Made by a program: the position numbers and the translations under genes. Below the pieces are notes generated by a model, which ran no database searches, was not told the DNA's origin, and saw nothing but the letters and a program-made list of their open reading frames with translations. A stretch of DNA of 64,000 nucleotides from Chitinophaga varians (GTDB lineage Bacteria; Bacteroidota; Bacteroidia; Chitinophagales; Chitinophagaceae): contig NZ_JACVFB010000002.1 in the NCBI RefSeq assembly GCF_014529945.1, positions 496,001-560,000 of the forward strand. Reading direction: 5' to 3'. Positions 7,733-17,094 of the stretch are shown piece by piece (within the stretch, counting starts at the first letter, position 1; each line of letters begins with the position of its first letter).

Positions 7733-9283
7733 TTACAATTTGATCTCTTCATCATTAGCGTCGAAGAAGCGATATTCTGTAAGGTGATAGTTGGTGTCTG
7801 CTTTCAGCTTGATCCACTTTTTATATTGGAAATACCATCTCCATTGTTTGGAGGTGAGGAAGCCTTTGGTCAGGTAAGCGTGCAGGATCGGGTGTACCCG
7901 GATGGTCAGGCCTTTATGTTGGTGGTTCAGGAGGTATTGCAGGTTTTTCTCGATATCTTCCAGTATCAGCATAGAAGCGCCGATTTTGCCGGTACCGCGG
8001 CAGGTGGGGCAATCTTCTGCCACGGAAATGGTGATTTCCGGTTTTACACGCTGACGGGTGATTTGCATCAGCCCGAATTTGGAGATAGGCAGAATCGTAT
8101 GTTTGGCCCTGTCCTGAGCCATGAATTTCTCCATGGCTTCAAAAACGGTCTTTTTGTTTTCCGGCAGTTTCATATCGATAAAATCGATGATGATAATGCC
8201 GCCGAGGTCGCGCAGCCGGAGCTGGCGGGCAATTTCCGCCGCAGCTTCCAGGTTGGAGGCAAGGGCGTTTTGTTCCTGGTTGTTGCTCGAGCTTTTATAG
8301 CCGCTGTTGACGTCTATAACATGCAGGGCTTCCGTTGCTTCGATGATAAGGTACACACCGCTGTCGAGGTTAACGGTTTTCCCGAAGGAAGCCTTTACCT
8401 GACGGGTGATACCGAAGTTGTCGAAGATCGGTGAGCCGTTATTATAATAGTTAACGATATCCTGTTTTTCCGGAGCGATCTTCTGGATATAGGTTTTGGT
8501 ATCCGTATAGATATTTTTATCGTTGATCACGATCCGGTTAAAGCTCTCATTGAGCAGGTCACGAAGGATACTGGTGGTTTTGGTTTGCTCGCTCAGAATT
8601 TTCTGGGGAGCCTGAGCGCTGTTCAGGTTGGACTGGATATTTTTCCAGGTTTGAACGAGCGTGGTCAGATCTTCGTGCAGTTCAGCTGTTTTCTTTCCTT
8701 CCGCGGCAGTCCGTACAATCACCCCGAAATTGGGTGGTTTGATGGCTTCCACGATTTTCTGCAATCTTTTTCTTTCTTCGGAAGAGTGGATTTTTTTAGA
8801 AACCGCTACAATATCATTAAAGGGAGTTAACACGATGAATCTTCCGGGAAGAGAAATTTCGCAGCTCAGGCGGGGGCCTTTGGAAGAAATGGGTTCTTTC
8901 AGGATCTGTACGAGGATATTGGGTTTACCGCCGAGTACGTCAGTGATTTTACCTGTTTTAACTATTTCCGGTTCATTTTTAAACTTAGTGAAATCAAATC
9001 CTTCAGGGGTTTTATCGCTGATGGCAGTTGCAGTAAATTTAAGAATGGAACGGATATAGGGGCTGAGATCCGTATAATGTAAAAAGGCATCCTTCTCGAA
9101 GCCTACGTCCACAAATGCAGCATTCAAGCCGGGTATCAGCTTTTTCACTTTGCCCAGGTATAAATCGCCTACTGCAAAGTTAGGGTTGCCACTTTCGTGA
9201 TGCAGTTCCACTAACTTTTTATCTTCCAGTAACGCAATTTCCACACCTGTGGGAGCCGCATTTATAATAAGTTCCTTGTTCAA
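7733..9283 (-). CDS. rng: Ribonuclease G/E family endoribonuclease
   Basis: A 516-residue protein. The N-terminal S1 domain with the family insertion reads DLYLGKVKKLIPGLNAAFVD and DAFLHYTDL. The catalytic region carries ALHVIDVNSG and IIIIDFIDM, whose Asp residues bind the metal, and CPTCRGTG is the zinc-link motif. Its length fits RNase G rather than RNase E, with no long C-terminal scaffold. It cleaves AU-rich single-stranded RNA in rRNA and mRNA processing. The start is TTG at 9283: an in-frame stop lies 12 bases upstream, no ATG is available, and the first residues align with E. coli Rng. It follows the HU and TPR genes in the same direction. Confidence 0.93.
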   Translation of the reverse strand: MNKELIINAAPTGVEIALLEDKKLVELHHESGNPNFAVGDLYLGKVKKLIPGLNAAFVDVGFEKDAFLHYTDLSPYIRSILKFTATAISDKTPEGFDFTKFKNEPEIVKTGKITDVLGGKPNILVQILKEPISSKGPRLSCEISLPGRFIVLTPFNDIVAVSKKIHSSEERKRLQKIVEAIKPPNFGVIVRTAAEGKKTAELHEDLTTLVQTWKNIQSNLNSAQAPQKILSEQTKTTSILRDLLNESFNRIVINDKNIYTDTKTYIQKIAPEKQDIVNYYNNGSPIFDNFGITRQVKASFGKTVNLDSGVYLIIEATEALHVIDVNSGYKSSSNNQEQNALASNLEAAAEIARQLRLRDLGGIIIIDFIDMKLPENKKTVFEAMEKFMAQDRAKHTILPISKFGLMQITRQRVKPEITISVAEDCPTCRGTGKIGASMLILEDIEKNLQYLLNHQHKGLTIRVHPILHAYLTKGFLTSKQWRWYFQYKKWIKLKADTNYHLTEYRFFDANDEEIKL

Positions 9284-9603
9284 GCGTCCAAAATTTTAAC
9301 CTTTAAAACTTCACCTTTTATGCTATGCACACAGCTATGTAAGAACAGCTTACTGCATACCAAACAATAGCTCACTATAAAGTTAGCATATTCTTCACCG
9401 ATGTGATGATGGATTGCTTAAGGGTTCAGCGATCACTGCAGGCAACGTCCGGGGATCTGGTTGCGGGATCTATGGAAACAACCTGCATGACTCAGGCAAT
9501 TTAAGATTAAATGCCAGAATCATGCAGGGTATATGAAAATTTTTTATCCGACCACCGCGCCGGGAAATACCTAGTTAGTATAAATGGCGGGAAACTGGAG
9601 TAA
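9284..9603. other. Intergenic region upstream of rng
   Basis: About 320 bases without a gene that I can support. It must hold the rng promoter and the 3' end of the small basic gene. I see no clear TAnnTTTG box with a -33 partner and no strong hairpin. Confidence 0.5.
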
Positions 9604-9699
9604 TTATTTCTTTTTACTTTTATGCCGGTTCTTTCTCAGTCTTTTTTTACGCTTGTGAGTGGCAATTTTATGTCTTTTTCTTTTCTTACCGCAAGGCAT
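9604..9699 (-). CDS. Small basic AURKAIP1/COX24-type ribosomal protein (bS22/mS38-like)
   Basis: Read directly from the minus strand: 31 residues starting MPCGKKRKRHKIATHKRKK and ending RHKSKKK. More than half of the residues are Lys, Arg or His. The KRKRHKIATHKRKKRLRKNR core matches the AURKAIP1/COX24 domain, found in mitochondrial mS38 and in the small actinobacterial ribosomal protein bS22. Proteins of this kind are conserved in Bacteroidota but often missed because of their size. A role in the small ribosomal subunit is inferred from that similarity. It lies between the TPR gene and rng, in the same direction. Confidence 0.8.
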   Translation of the reverse strand: MPCGKKRKRHKIATHKRKKRLRKNRHKSKKK

Positions 9700-9737
9700 A
9701 CGCTTATACGTTTTTAAATGATGGAAAAAATAAAATA

Positions 9738-10580
9738 TTATTGAATGCTCTTAATGTAGCTATCTACTTCTTTTTTCAACTCCGGATCGGTCATGGCCTG
9801 TTTGCTTTTCTCAAACAGCTCAATCGCTTTCTGTTTGTCGCCTTTGCTTCTGTAGGATTCTGCCAGTACAAACAGTACTTTGGCATTGTCCGGGTGCTGC
9901 TGCATCACGCCTTCCAGTCTTTCGATAGCTTTATCATACTGGCCTGATGTAATGGCCAGGTTCGCTAAAGTGACCTGTGCGTCGATATTATCAGGATTTT
10001 TGGCTACGACTTCCTTCAATTTGGCAACCCCTTTCATCGGCTCGCCGGTGTTCATATACACCATCGCCTGTGATATCTTCAGGGTGTCGTTGGCCGGGTT
10101 CAGCTGAATCGCCTGTTCAAACAGCGCGCTAGCCTGATCGGCTTCCCATTTTGCAATTCGCGGATCCTGAGCGTGTTGCAGGTGAGCCAGAAACAAATTG
10201 GCTGCAAAGGTGAGGCTTTTTTCGGAATTTTCCAACTTAGCGGCTTCGCCAAGATAATGAGCCGCCACGGGCAGCTGGTTGAGGCTGTCCCAGGTATTAT
10301 ACAACTGTCTGTACGCAGCTATTTGCTGGGTTTTCACGTCCCCGCGTACAACGTTCGTCTCAATCGTGTTGATTAATAATAATTTTTCAGCAGGAATCTT
10401 CCCTTTAGCCGTTTCCAGTAGTTCGGAAAAGGCAATAGGCTCTACACCCTGACCGCCCTTCATAGGAGCAGCAGTTGACATAGCTTGCTTATCTGACCGG
10501 GGTACAGTACGGCCAAAAGCATATAAAACCACCAATAGTGCTACAGCTGCACCAACCAGGAGAACTTGTGACTTTCGCAT
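9738..10580 (-). CDS. Membrane-anchored TPR protein
   Basis: A 280-residue protein. One transmembrane segment or uncleaved signal lies at residues 6-24 (VLLVGAAVALLVVLYAFG), then a linker and at least three TPR units between about 130 and 270 (for example DTLKISQAMVYMNTGEPMKG, DAQVTLANLAITSGQYDKA, KVLFVLAESYRSKGDKQKA). TPR arrays bind protein partners; the partner is unknown. It starts 23 bases after the HU gene stop. A TAGTTTTG -7 box at the end of HU (10599-10606) could give it its own promoter. Confidence 0.8.
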   Translation of the reverse strand: MRKSQVLLVGAAVALLVVLYAFGRTVPRSDKQAMSTAAPMKGGQGVEPIAFSELLETAKGKIPAEKLLLINTIETNVVRGDVKTQQIAAYRQLYNTWDSLNQLPVAAHYLGEAAKLENSEKSLTFAANLFLAHLQHAQDPRIAKWEADQASALFEQAIQLNPANDTLKISQAMVYMNTGEPMKGVAKLKEVVAKNPDNIDAQVTLANLAITSGQYDKAIERLEGVMQQHPDNAKVLFVLAESYRSKGDKQKAIELFEKSKQAMTDPELKKEVDSYIKSIQ

Positions 10581-10603
10581 CGCCTAAAGATTAGGCTGCA
10601 AAA

Positions 10604-10891
10604 CTAAGAACTTTTAAGCTTCTTTACTTCAGCAACAAATTCTTTCGATGGCTTGAATGCCGGAATAAAGTGCTCCGGAATCTCCACCGCTACGTTCTTC
10701 TTGATGTTGCGGCCAATCTTGGCGGCCCTTTTCTTTGTGATAAAACTGCCAAACCCACGGATGTAGATGTGTTCACCGTTGGCAAGGGCTTCTTTCACCT
10801 CTTTAAACATAGCCTCCAGTGTGACTAAAACATCTACTTTGGGGATGCCGGTTTTTTCAGCAATGTTGTTTATTAAATCAGCTTTTCTCAT
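10604..10891 (-). CDS. HU/IHF-family DNA-binding protein
   Basis: A 95-residue protein of standard HU length. It starts MRKADLINNIAEKTG, has the GFGSFITKKRAAKIGRN arm region and the C-terminal helix FKPSKEFVAEVKKL. HU dimers bend DNA and organise the nucleoid. It is the first gene of the HU-TPR-(small basic)-rng series and is divergent from mutY, an arrangement that recurs in Bacteroidota. A TAACTTTG box lies about 28 bases upstream of the start. Confidence 0.93.
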   Translation of the reverse strand: MRKADLINNIAEKTGIPKVDVLVTLEAMFKEVKEALANGEHIYIRGFGSFITKKRAAKIGRNIKKNVAVEIPEHFIPAFKPSKEFVAEVKKLKSS

Positions 10892-10918
10892 ATGAAAGCG
10901 AGAGGATTACTTTACTCT

Positions 10919-10926
10919 CAAAGTTA
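10919..10926 (-). promoter_or_regulatory. -7 box of the HU promoter
   Basis: Minus strand TAACTTTG, a full TAnnTTTG match, 28 bases upstream of the ATG. The -33 element is not clear. Confidence 0.5.
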
Positions 10927-11110
10927 ATTTAAAAATTTTAATTGCTGAATTTTAAGCAAATAAATTTTATCATTTTTTCTTATAACTGTATTGATGATAA
11001 TTTATATTTATTTGCAGGCCCGGAAACGGTATCTGGTGTACCTCCATAGGGTTTTAGGACAGCTTTTACCATATCAATTTACTAAATAATTTTATTAAAA
11101 TAATATATAA

Positions 11111-12184
11111 ATGGCCGATTCCCGACTTTTTTTTACAGAAAAATTATTGGAGTGGAACCAGCTCAGCAACACCCGTACCATGCCCTGGAAAGGTGAAAAA
11201 GACCCCTACCGGATATGGCTATCCGAAATTATTCTCCAGCAAACCCGTGTGGAACAAGGATTACCTTACTATCAGAAGTTCATTGAGCACTATCCTACGG
11301 CCACCAAACTGGCACAGGCCCCGGAAGAAGAAGTTTTCCGCCTCTGGCAGGGCCTCGGATACTACGCCCGCTGTAAAAACATGCTGGCTGCCGCCCGCGA
11401 AATAGCCACCACCTATAAAGGGAAATTCCCCGGCAACTACGATCAGATCAAAGCCCTGAAAGGAATAGGCGCCTACACCGCCGCCGCCATCGCCTCTTTC
11501 GGCTTCCACCTCCCCTACGCGGTACTGGACGGCAACGTTTACCGCGTCCTTTCCCGCTACTTCGCCATCGATACCCCCATCGACAGTACCGCCGGCAAAA
11601 AACAATTCGGCGATCTGGCACAGGAACTGCTGCCGGTTGACCAGCCCGCCGCTTATAATCAAAGCATTATGGATTTTGGGGCGGTGGTCTGCAAACCACA
11701 ACAACCTCATTGCACGGACTGCCCGCTCAACCGGAAATGCCTGGCCCGTCAACAACAACTCATAGACGTGCTCCCGGTGAAATCCAAAAAACTCCAGATC
11801 AAAAAACGGTATTTCAACCACTTCCTCGTGGAATTCAACGATAATATCTATATCCGCAAAAGGACCGGAAAAGATATCTGGCAAAATCTGCACGAATTTA
11901 TCCTGATCGAAACTCCGGAGGCGGAAGAGCTCGATGAACTGCAGAAAAATGAATCCTTTAAGCAGCTCTTTGGCCAAACACCCTTTACCGTCATCAACGT
12001 TTCAGCACCACAAAAACAACAACTTACCCATCAAACGATCCACAGTCGCTTCTTCACCCTCGAAATAAAGCAGGCGCTGCCACCAAACGACTACCAGCTC
12101 GTTTCCCGTAAAACACTTGATAAATACGCGTTTCCAAAAACGATGACCGATTTTTTACAAAGCAAAAAACTTCAATTGTTCTGA
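11111..12184 (+). CDS. mutY: A/G-specific adenine glycosylase MutY
   Basis: A 357-residue protein, close to the usual length. Residues 20-45 include TMPWKGEKDPYRIWLSEIILQQTRVEQ, whose Glu is the general acid. The helix-hairpin-helix is LKGIGAYTAAAIASFGF, followed by the catalytic Asp in AVLDGNVYR. The [4Fe-4S] cluster motif is C-x6-C-x2-C-x5-C at VCKPQQPHCTDCPLNRKC. The C-terminal NUDIX-like domain that reads 8-oxoG is present. It removes adenine opposite 8-oxoguanine. It heads the series mutY-ssb-gldE-gldD, divergent from HU. Confidence 0.96.
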   Translation: MADSRLFFTEKLLEWNQLSNTRTMPWKGEKDPYRIWLSEIILQQTRVEQGLPYYQKFIEHYPTATKLAQAPEEEVFRLWQGLGYYARCKNMLAAAREIATTYKGKFPGNYDQIKALKGIGAYTAAAIASFGFHLPYAVLDGNVYRVLSRYFAIDTPIDSTAGKKQFGDLAQELLPVDQPAAYNQSIMDFGAVVCKPQQPHCTDCPLNRKCLARQQQLIDVLPVKSKKLQIKKRYFNHFLVEFNDNIYIRKRTGKDIWQNLHEFILIETPEAEELDELQKNESFKQLFGQTPFTVINVSAPQKQQLTHQTIHSRFFTLEIKQALPPNDYQLVSRKTLDKYAFPKTMTDFLQSKKLQLF

Positions 12185-12382
12185 CACGAAACACATATAA
12201 CAAATTCAAAATGTATTATCCGGTTAGATTACAGGAAGTTATAATACATGTGTCCATTCGTGCTTAACACGCTGCCAGCAAGAAATTTTTCACTGTCGAT
12301 TGGAAAAAAATATTAACTTTAAGAAGGTTGTTTATTTATAAAAGAAGAACCTTTTAACAATAGACTAAAAAAACCTACAACT

Positions 12383-12844
12383 ATGAGAGGTGTTAATAAA
12401 GTAATTCTGATAGGCAATTTAGGCAGAGACCCGGACGTGCAGTTTCTCGAAGGTAACATCGCAGTAGCGAAGTTTTCCCTGGCTACCACCGAAACCTTTA
12501 AAGACAGGGCAGGAAAACTTATTTCTCAAACAGAATGGCATACAGTAGTGCTATGGCGCGGACTGGCAGAGCTGGCCCAGAAATACCTGCACAAAGGCAG
12601 CCTGGTCTATATTGAAGGACGTTTGCGTACCCGCAGCTGGGAAGACAAGGAAGGCAACAAAAAATTCGCAACTGAAGTTGTAGGAGACAACCTGGTTATG
12701 CTGGATAAACGCATGGACCTCAACAGCTCAGATCACCCCATACCTCACCACAGCAGTTCAGGAACTTCAACCGGAGACAATTTCGCAAACAATATGGAAA
12801 TTCCCCCTTCGCTGAACGAGCCCGCAGACGATCTGCCTTTTTAG
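12383..12844 (+). CDS. ssb: Single-stranded DNA-binding protein
   Basis: A 153-residue protein. The OB fold runs over residues 1-110 (MRGVNKVILIGNLGRDP, EWHTVVLWRGLAELAQKYLHKGSLVYIEGRL). A flexible Ser/Thr-rich linker follows, and the tail ends ADDLPF, the acidic tip that recruits repair and replication partners. The upstream 198 bases hold a TAACTTTA box at 12314-12321 and a 9-bp inverted repeat (12211-12219 with 12241-12249). Confidence 0.95.
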   Translation: MRGVNKVILIGNLGRDPDVQFLEGNIAVAKFSLATTETFKDRAGKLISQTEWHTVVLWRGLAELAQKYLHKGSLVYIEGRLRTRSWEDKEGNKKFATEVVGDNLVMLDKRMDLNSSDHPIPHHSSSGTSTGDNFANNMEIPPSLNEPADDLPF

Positions 12845-12901
12845 TAACCTGTTAAAATATTAAGTTTCCGAAAGTACGTAATCCCATATAGGGACATTAC
12901 T

Positions 12902-12909
12902 TATATTTG
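12902..12909 (+). promoter_or_regulatory. -7 box upstream of gldE
   Basis: TATATTTG, a full TAnnTTTG match, between ssb and gldE. It would give a leader of about 90 bases to the ATG at 13005. No clear -33 partner is seen. Confidence 0.4.
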
Positions 12910-13004
12910 CGTGCAAGGAAATGTAGTCGTGTGATTTACCTTTCCTGTTTTTTTGATTGATTACATCAAAGCTAAATATCTTGGAGATCCTCTCGGCAAG
13001 CAAC

Positions 13005-14324
13005 ATGTCCTGTTTGTTACAAGTAAATACACCTATCGCTACGCCAAACATGGTGGTATTCCTACTTGTTATTTTTGTAATACTGCTGCTTACCTTTATC
13101 GTTTCCGGTGCAGAAGTAGCGTTCTTTTCCCTGAACTACAAGGACCTGAACGTACTCAAAACAAGACAAAACACCTCCGGCAAACTGATTACCAAACTGC
13201 TGGAGAAACCAAAATCACTCCTGGCATCCCTGCAGATTGCCGGCATCATCCTCATGATTGCCTTTATCATGATCACCAATTACCTGGTGACACAAATGGA
13301 AGACCTGCAAACCCTGCCGGTAGTGTCCTTCGTGGTAAGGATTTCCATGATCTGCCTCATCCTCCTGTTTTTCGGGCAGATACTCCCCCGCGTATGGGCC
13401 GCCCAGAACAATATTCGCTTCGCTACCTACTTTGCCTGGTTCGTCAGCCTCATTCATGCCACCCTGGAACCTGTCAGCGACTTTTTCGTTGGCATCAGCG
13501 GCAGCATCGAAGCCCGCCTGTTCCATCGCGGCGCCGGCCCCGTCAACTACCACGAAATTGACGAAGCCATCGAAATGAGCGTAGACCCTACCGCCTCCCA
13601 GGAGGAAAAAAATATCCTCAAAGGCATCCTCAAATTCGGCAACATCACCGTTAAACAAATCATGCGCGGCCGCCTTGACGTTAACGGCATTGAATATGAC
13701 AGCACTTTTGAAGAAGTGATCAAACAGGTGGCCGACCTGCATTATTCCCGCCTCCCGGTGTACAAGGGCAACCTCGACAGCATCGTGGGCGTGATCCATA
13801 CCAAAGACCTGCTCCCCCACCTCGATAAAGGGAATAAATTCGACTGGCACGAAGTAATGCGCCAGCCCTTCTTTGTACATGGCCACAAACTGATCGAAGA
13901 CCTCCTCTCTGAATTCCAGAGCAGACGCATGCACTTCGCCGTAGTAGTCGACGAATTTGGCGGTACCTCCGGTATCGTTACCCTCGAAGACATTATGGAA
14001 GAAGTGATCGGCGATATCAAAGATGAATTCGATGAAGAAGAATTCAACTACAGCAAATTGGACAACTTTACCTACGTTTTTGAAGGTAAAACCATGCTCA
14101 ATGATGTTTGCCGCATCATGAACATCCCACCGGAAACGTTTGAATCCGTAAAAGGCGAAAGCGATTCCCTCGGAGGCCTCATCCTCGAACTGGCCGGAAA
14201 ATTTCCGGAGGAAAACAGCGTTATCAATTATAACAATTACGATTTCACTGTACTGGAAGTCACCAAAATGCGCATCCAGAAAGTACAGGTCACCATACGG
14301 CCGGACGCCGCCGAAGAAGCGTAA
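13005..14324 (+). CDS. gldE: Gliding motility-associated protein GldE (CorC/HlyC-type, CBS domains)
   Basis: A 439-residue protein from the ATG at 13005; an upstream TTG at 12957 is open but less likely. Membrane segments and the CNNM/DUF21-like block VSGAEVAFFSLNYKDL occupy about residues 15-140. Two CBS domains follow (IMRGRLDVNGIEYDSTFEEV ... VGVIHTKDLLPHL; FVVDEFGGTSGIVTLEDIMEEVIG), then a CorC/HlyC C-terminal domain. It is an inner-membrane transporter-like protein. In Flavobacterium GldE works with GldD in gliding and type IX secretion. Its place 29 bases before gldD supports the assignment. Confidence 0.9.
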   Translation: MSCLLQVNTPIATPNMVVFLLVIFVILLLTFIVSGAEVAFFSLNYKDLNVLKTRQNTSGKLITKLLEKPKSLLASLQIAGIILMIAFIMITNYLVTQMEDLQTLPVVSFVVRISMICLILLFFGQILPRVWAAQNNIRFATYFAWFVSLIHATLEPVSDFFVGISGSIEARLFHRGAGPVNYHEIDEAIEMSVDPTASQEEKNILKGILKFGNITVKQIMRGRLDVNGIEYDSTFEEVIKQVADLHYSRLPVYKGNLDSIVGVIHTKDLLPHLDKGNKFDWHEVMRQPFFVHGHKLIEDLLSEFQSRRMHFAVVVDEFGGTSGIVTLEDIMEEVIGDIKDEFDEEEFNYSKLDNFTYVFEGKTMLNDVCRIMNIPPETFESVKGESDSLGGLILELAGKFPEENSVINYNNYDFTVLEVTKMRIQKVQVTIRPDAAEEA

Positions 14325-14353
14325 TCCAGCCCTGTTAAACGATTTCAGAAAAA

Positions 14354-14956
14354 ATGCCATACTTCAAAGGAAAGGGCCTCGCCCTCCTGTCCCTGCTGAT
14401 CACTATCCTGGCCGTTGCCTGCAACACGCCGCCCACACCCAAGCCCAGGGGCTTCTTCCTGATGAAATTCCCGGAAAAAAAATACCGGACTTTCGATATG
14501 CCCGGCTACCCGTATACCTTCGAATATCCGGTCTATGCCAATATCGTCAAAGACACCTCTTTTTTCGGGGAAAAACCGGAAAACCCTTACTGGATCAATA
14601 TCGACTTCCCCACCCTGAACGGTAAAATATACCTCAGCTATAAAATCATCGGCAAAGGCAATAACTTCCAGCAACTGGTGGACGATGCCTATAAAATGAC
14701 CTACAAACACACCTACAAGGCGGAATATATCGACGAAAATAAAATCCATACGCCCAACCATGTGGCCGGCACCTTCTACCAGGTAGGCGGCAACGCGGCA
14801 TCTGCCAAACAATTCTTTGCCACCGATTCAGTACAACATTTCCTCCGGGGCGCCCTCTACTTTTACGCTCCCCCACAGGCCGACTCCCTCGCTCCCGTGA
14901 ACGCATTCCTGGAAAAAGATATGTGGCATCTCGTGGAAACCCTCCGCTGGAGATAA
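14354..14956 (+). CDS. gldD: Gliding motility lipoprotein GldD
   Basis: A 200-residue lipoprotein. The signal ends LAVAC with Cys23. It then has the GldD hallmark TPKPRGFFLMKFPEKKYRTF followed by the PYTFEYP block. GldD is needed for gliding and SprB-type adhesin export in Flavobacterium johnsoniae; its biochemical role is not known. It follows gldE with a 29-base gap. No other gld gene is in the window. Confidence 0.93.
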   Translation: MPYFKGKGLALLSLLITILAVACNTPPTPKPRGFFLMKFPEKKYRTFDMPGYPYTFEYPVYANIVKDTSFFGEKPENPYWINIDFPTLNGKIYLSYKIIGKGNNFQQLVDDAYKMTYKHTYKAEYIDENKIHTPNHVAGTFYQVGGNAASAKQFFATDSVQHFLRGALYFYAPPQADSLAPVNAFLEKDMWHLVETLRWR

Positions 14957-14969
14957 GCCGGCAATCACG

Positions 14970-14977
14970 TAACTTTG
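14970..14977 (+). promoter_or_regulatory. -7 box of the DUF3109 gene
   Basis: TAACTTTG, a full consensus match, 55 bases upstream of the ATG at 15032 and directly after gldD. Confidence 0.5.
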
Positions 14978-15031
14978 TGGTCTTTAAATGCTTGTTCGTC
15001 CCCACCAGGACAGACAAAAGACCATAACCCG

Positions 15032-15598
15032 ATGATTATCATAGACGATAAATATATTAGTGACGAGGTAGTTGAAGAGCAGTTCGTATGCAATCTGTCG
15101 GCCTGTAAAGGCGCCTGCTGTGTGGCGGGCGACTGCGGCGCTCCCCTTGACAAAGACGAAACTAAAACCCTGAAGAAAATCTACCCGAAGATCAAATCCT
15201 ACCTCCGGCAGGAAGGTATCGACGAAATAGAACGTACCGGTACCAATACCACTGATAAGGAATATGGATACGTGACGCCTATCGTAAACAACGGCATCTG
15301 CGCCTATGCTTCTATAGATGAACATGGCATTGTAGGCTGCGGCATTGAAAAGGCATACAACGACGGCGTGGTGGATTTCAAAAAACCCATCTCCTGCCAC
15401 CTCTATCCCATCCGGATAAAAAAATATGAGTCATTTGAAGCGGTGAACTATGACCGCTGGGACATCTGCAAACCCGCCTGCAAAAACGGCCGGTCCCTGA
15501 AAGTTCCGGTGTATCGATTCCTTAAAGATGCCATCATCAGAAAATACGGCACGGAATTTTATGAAGTGCTGGATAAAATCGCCACCAAGAAATACTAA
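15032..15598 (+). CDS. DUF3109 family Cys-rich protein
   Basis: A 188-residue protein from the ATG at 15032. Cysteines cluster as CNLSACKGACCVAGDCG near residue 20, then GICAY, VGCG, SCHLYPIRI and CKPACKNG. This pattern is that of DUF3109, related to the YkgJ/Fe-S or zinc-chelating Cys-cluster families. A metal cluster is likely; the reaction is unknown. It stands alone, followed by a fold-back repeat. Confidence 0.85.
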   Translation: MIIIDDKYISDEVVEEQFVCNLSACKGACCVAGDCGAPLDKDETKTLKKIYPKIKSYLRQEGIDEIERTGTNTTDKEYGYVTPIVNNGICAYASIDEHGIVGCGIEKAYNDGVVDFKKPISCHLYPIRIKKYESFEAVNYDRWDICKPACKNGRSLKVPVYRFLKDAIIRKYGTEFYEVLDKIATKKY

Positions 15599-15613
15599 AT
15601 CAGATCATTAGGT

Positions 15614-15670
15614 CATTGTGTTATTTAATCATTTAGCCATCAAATGGTTAAATGATTAAATAACACAATG
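15614..15670. repeat. Intergenic fold-back repeat
   Basis: Arms 15614-15640 and 15644-15670 pair over 27 bp with one mismatch around a 3-base loop; imperfect pairing continues outward. It lies between the DUF3109 and LutB-like genes. Confidence 0.85.
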
Positions 15671-15709
15671 ACTAAATGATTATATTTATCAAGGAATTAT
15701 CGTTTGCTT

Positions 15710-17086
15710 ATGCATCAAACAGCCTCCACTTTCCTCGAAGCAAGTGAAAAAAAAGCATTGGATCTTGGTCACCGCCAGACGATCAACTTCAACATAGGAA
15801 AATATAATGCCGCTGTAAAAGTCGGTAAACAGCAGTTTGCAGACCTCCCGGTGGCGCGTGAAAGAGCCAAGAATATTAAGTGGAGAGCTATTGAGCACCT
15901 GGACAATCATCTTGAGGAATTTGAGATGAACTTCACCAAACGCGGTGGCAAAGTTATCTGGGCAGAAACAGCCGAACAGGTACAACAGGAAATCCTTGCC
16001 ATCTGCCAGGCCAAACAATGCAAAAGCATTGTCAAAAGCAAATCAATGGCCACCGAGGAAGTGCACCTGAACGATTTCCTCGCGCAGCATAACATTGAAT
16101 GTGTGGAAACCGATCTGGGAGAGTATATCCAGCAACTGGACGGCGAACCGCCTTATCATATTGTAACCCCGGCGATGCACAAAAGCAAGGAAGACGTAGC
16201 CCGTCTCTTTGCCGAAAAACTGGGCACACCACCGGACCTCACTCCCGAACAGCTAACACTCGTAGCCCGGGAAAAACTCAGACAAAAATACCTGGAAGCG
16301 GAAATAGGCATTACCGGCGCCAATTTCATTCTTGCCGATACCGGCTCTGTAGCCGTAACGGAAAATGAAGGCAATGCCCGCCTGAGCACCGCCTTTCCCA
16401 AAACACATATTGTGCTGGTAGGCATCGAGAAAGTACTGCCTTCTGTAGCAGACCTGGCGCTGTTCTGGCCACTGCTGGCCACCTACGGCACCGGCCAGAA
16501 AGTAACCGCCTACAACAGTATCTTCAGCGGGCCTCGCCAGGAAGGCGAAACAGACGGTCCGGAAGAAATGTATGTGATCCTGATGGACAATGGCCGAACC
16601 AACATCCTCCAGGATACAGCCGCCCGCGAAAGCCTTTACTGCATCCGTTGTGGCTCCTGCCTCAATGCATGCCCTGTTTATAAAAACATTGGTGGCCATA
16701 GCTACGCCACCACCTACAGCGGCCCTATCGGCGCTGTTATCACACCTCATCTCAAAGGGATAGACAATTACATGCATCTCAGCTTTGCCTCTTCCCTCTG
16801 CGGCAATTGCACTGAAGTATGCCCTGTCCGTATCAATCTGCATGAACTGTTACTCCACAATCGTCAAAAGGCGGTAGAGGAAAATCATACCACAGGCGGG
16901 GAAAAATTTGCCTGGTTCGTATGGAAACAGGGATGCACCAGCCGTAAAATGATGAATATGGCCAGTGGTAAAATGAAAAATTTCTTCTTCCGTAAATTCT
17001 TCGCAAAAAGTTGGGGAGAAAACCGTGAATTACCGGTGTTTGCAGCCAAATCCTTTAACCAGCAATGGAAAGACAGGAAAGGTTGA
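15710..17086 (+). CDS. LutB-like iron-sulfur protein (lactate utilisation)
   Basis: A 458-residue protein from the ATG at 15710. The LUD domain covers about residues 60-300, including NFILADTGSVAVTENEGNARL. Two ferredoxin-type cluster motifs follow: CIRCGSCLNACPVY and CGNCTEVCPVRI. The C-terminal part (about 390-458) is the LutB extension. In Bacillus, LutABC oxidises L-lactate to pyruvate; here no lutA or lutC is adjacent, so the partner genes must be elsewhere. It converges on the sigma/anti-sigma pair. Confidence 0.9.
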   Translation: MHQTASTFLEASEKKALDLGHRQTINFNIGKYNAAVKVGKQQFADLPVARERAKNIKWRAIEHLDNHLEEFEMNFTKRGGKVIWAETAEQVQQEILAICQAKQCKSIVKSKSMATEEVHLNDFLAQHNIECVETDLGEYIQQLDGEPPYHIVTPAMHKSKEDVARLFAEKLGTPPDLTPEQLTLVAREKLRQKYLEAEIGITGANFILADTGSVAVTENEGNARLSTAFPKTHIVLVGIEKVLPSVADLALFWPLLATYGTGQKVTAYNSIFSGPRQEGETDGPEEMYVILMDNGRTNILQDTAARESLYCIRCGSCLNACPVYKNIGGHSYATTYSGPIGAVITPHLKGIDNYMHLSFASSLCGNCTEVCPVRINLHELLLHNRQKAVEENHTTGGEKFAWFVWKQGCTSRKMMNMASGKMKNFFFRKFFAKSWGENRELPVFAAKSFNQQWKDRKG

Positions 17087-17094
17087 TATAAAAC

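Noticed and set aside
13215..14360. A 381-codon minus-strand frame opposite gldE
   Set aside because: gldE has clear CBS and CorC/HlyC domains on the plus strand; the opposite frame is His/Phe-rich without a domain.
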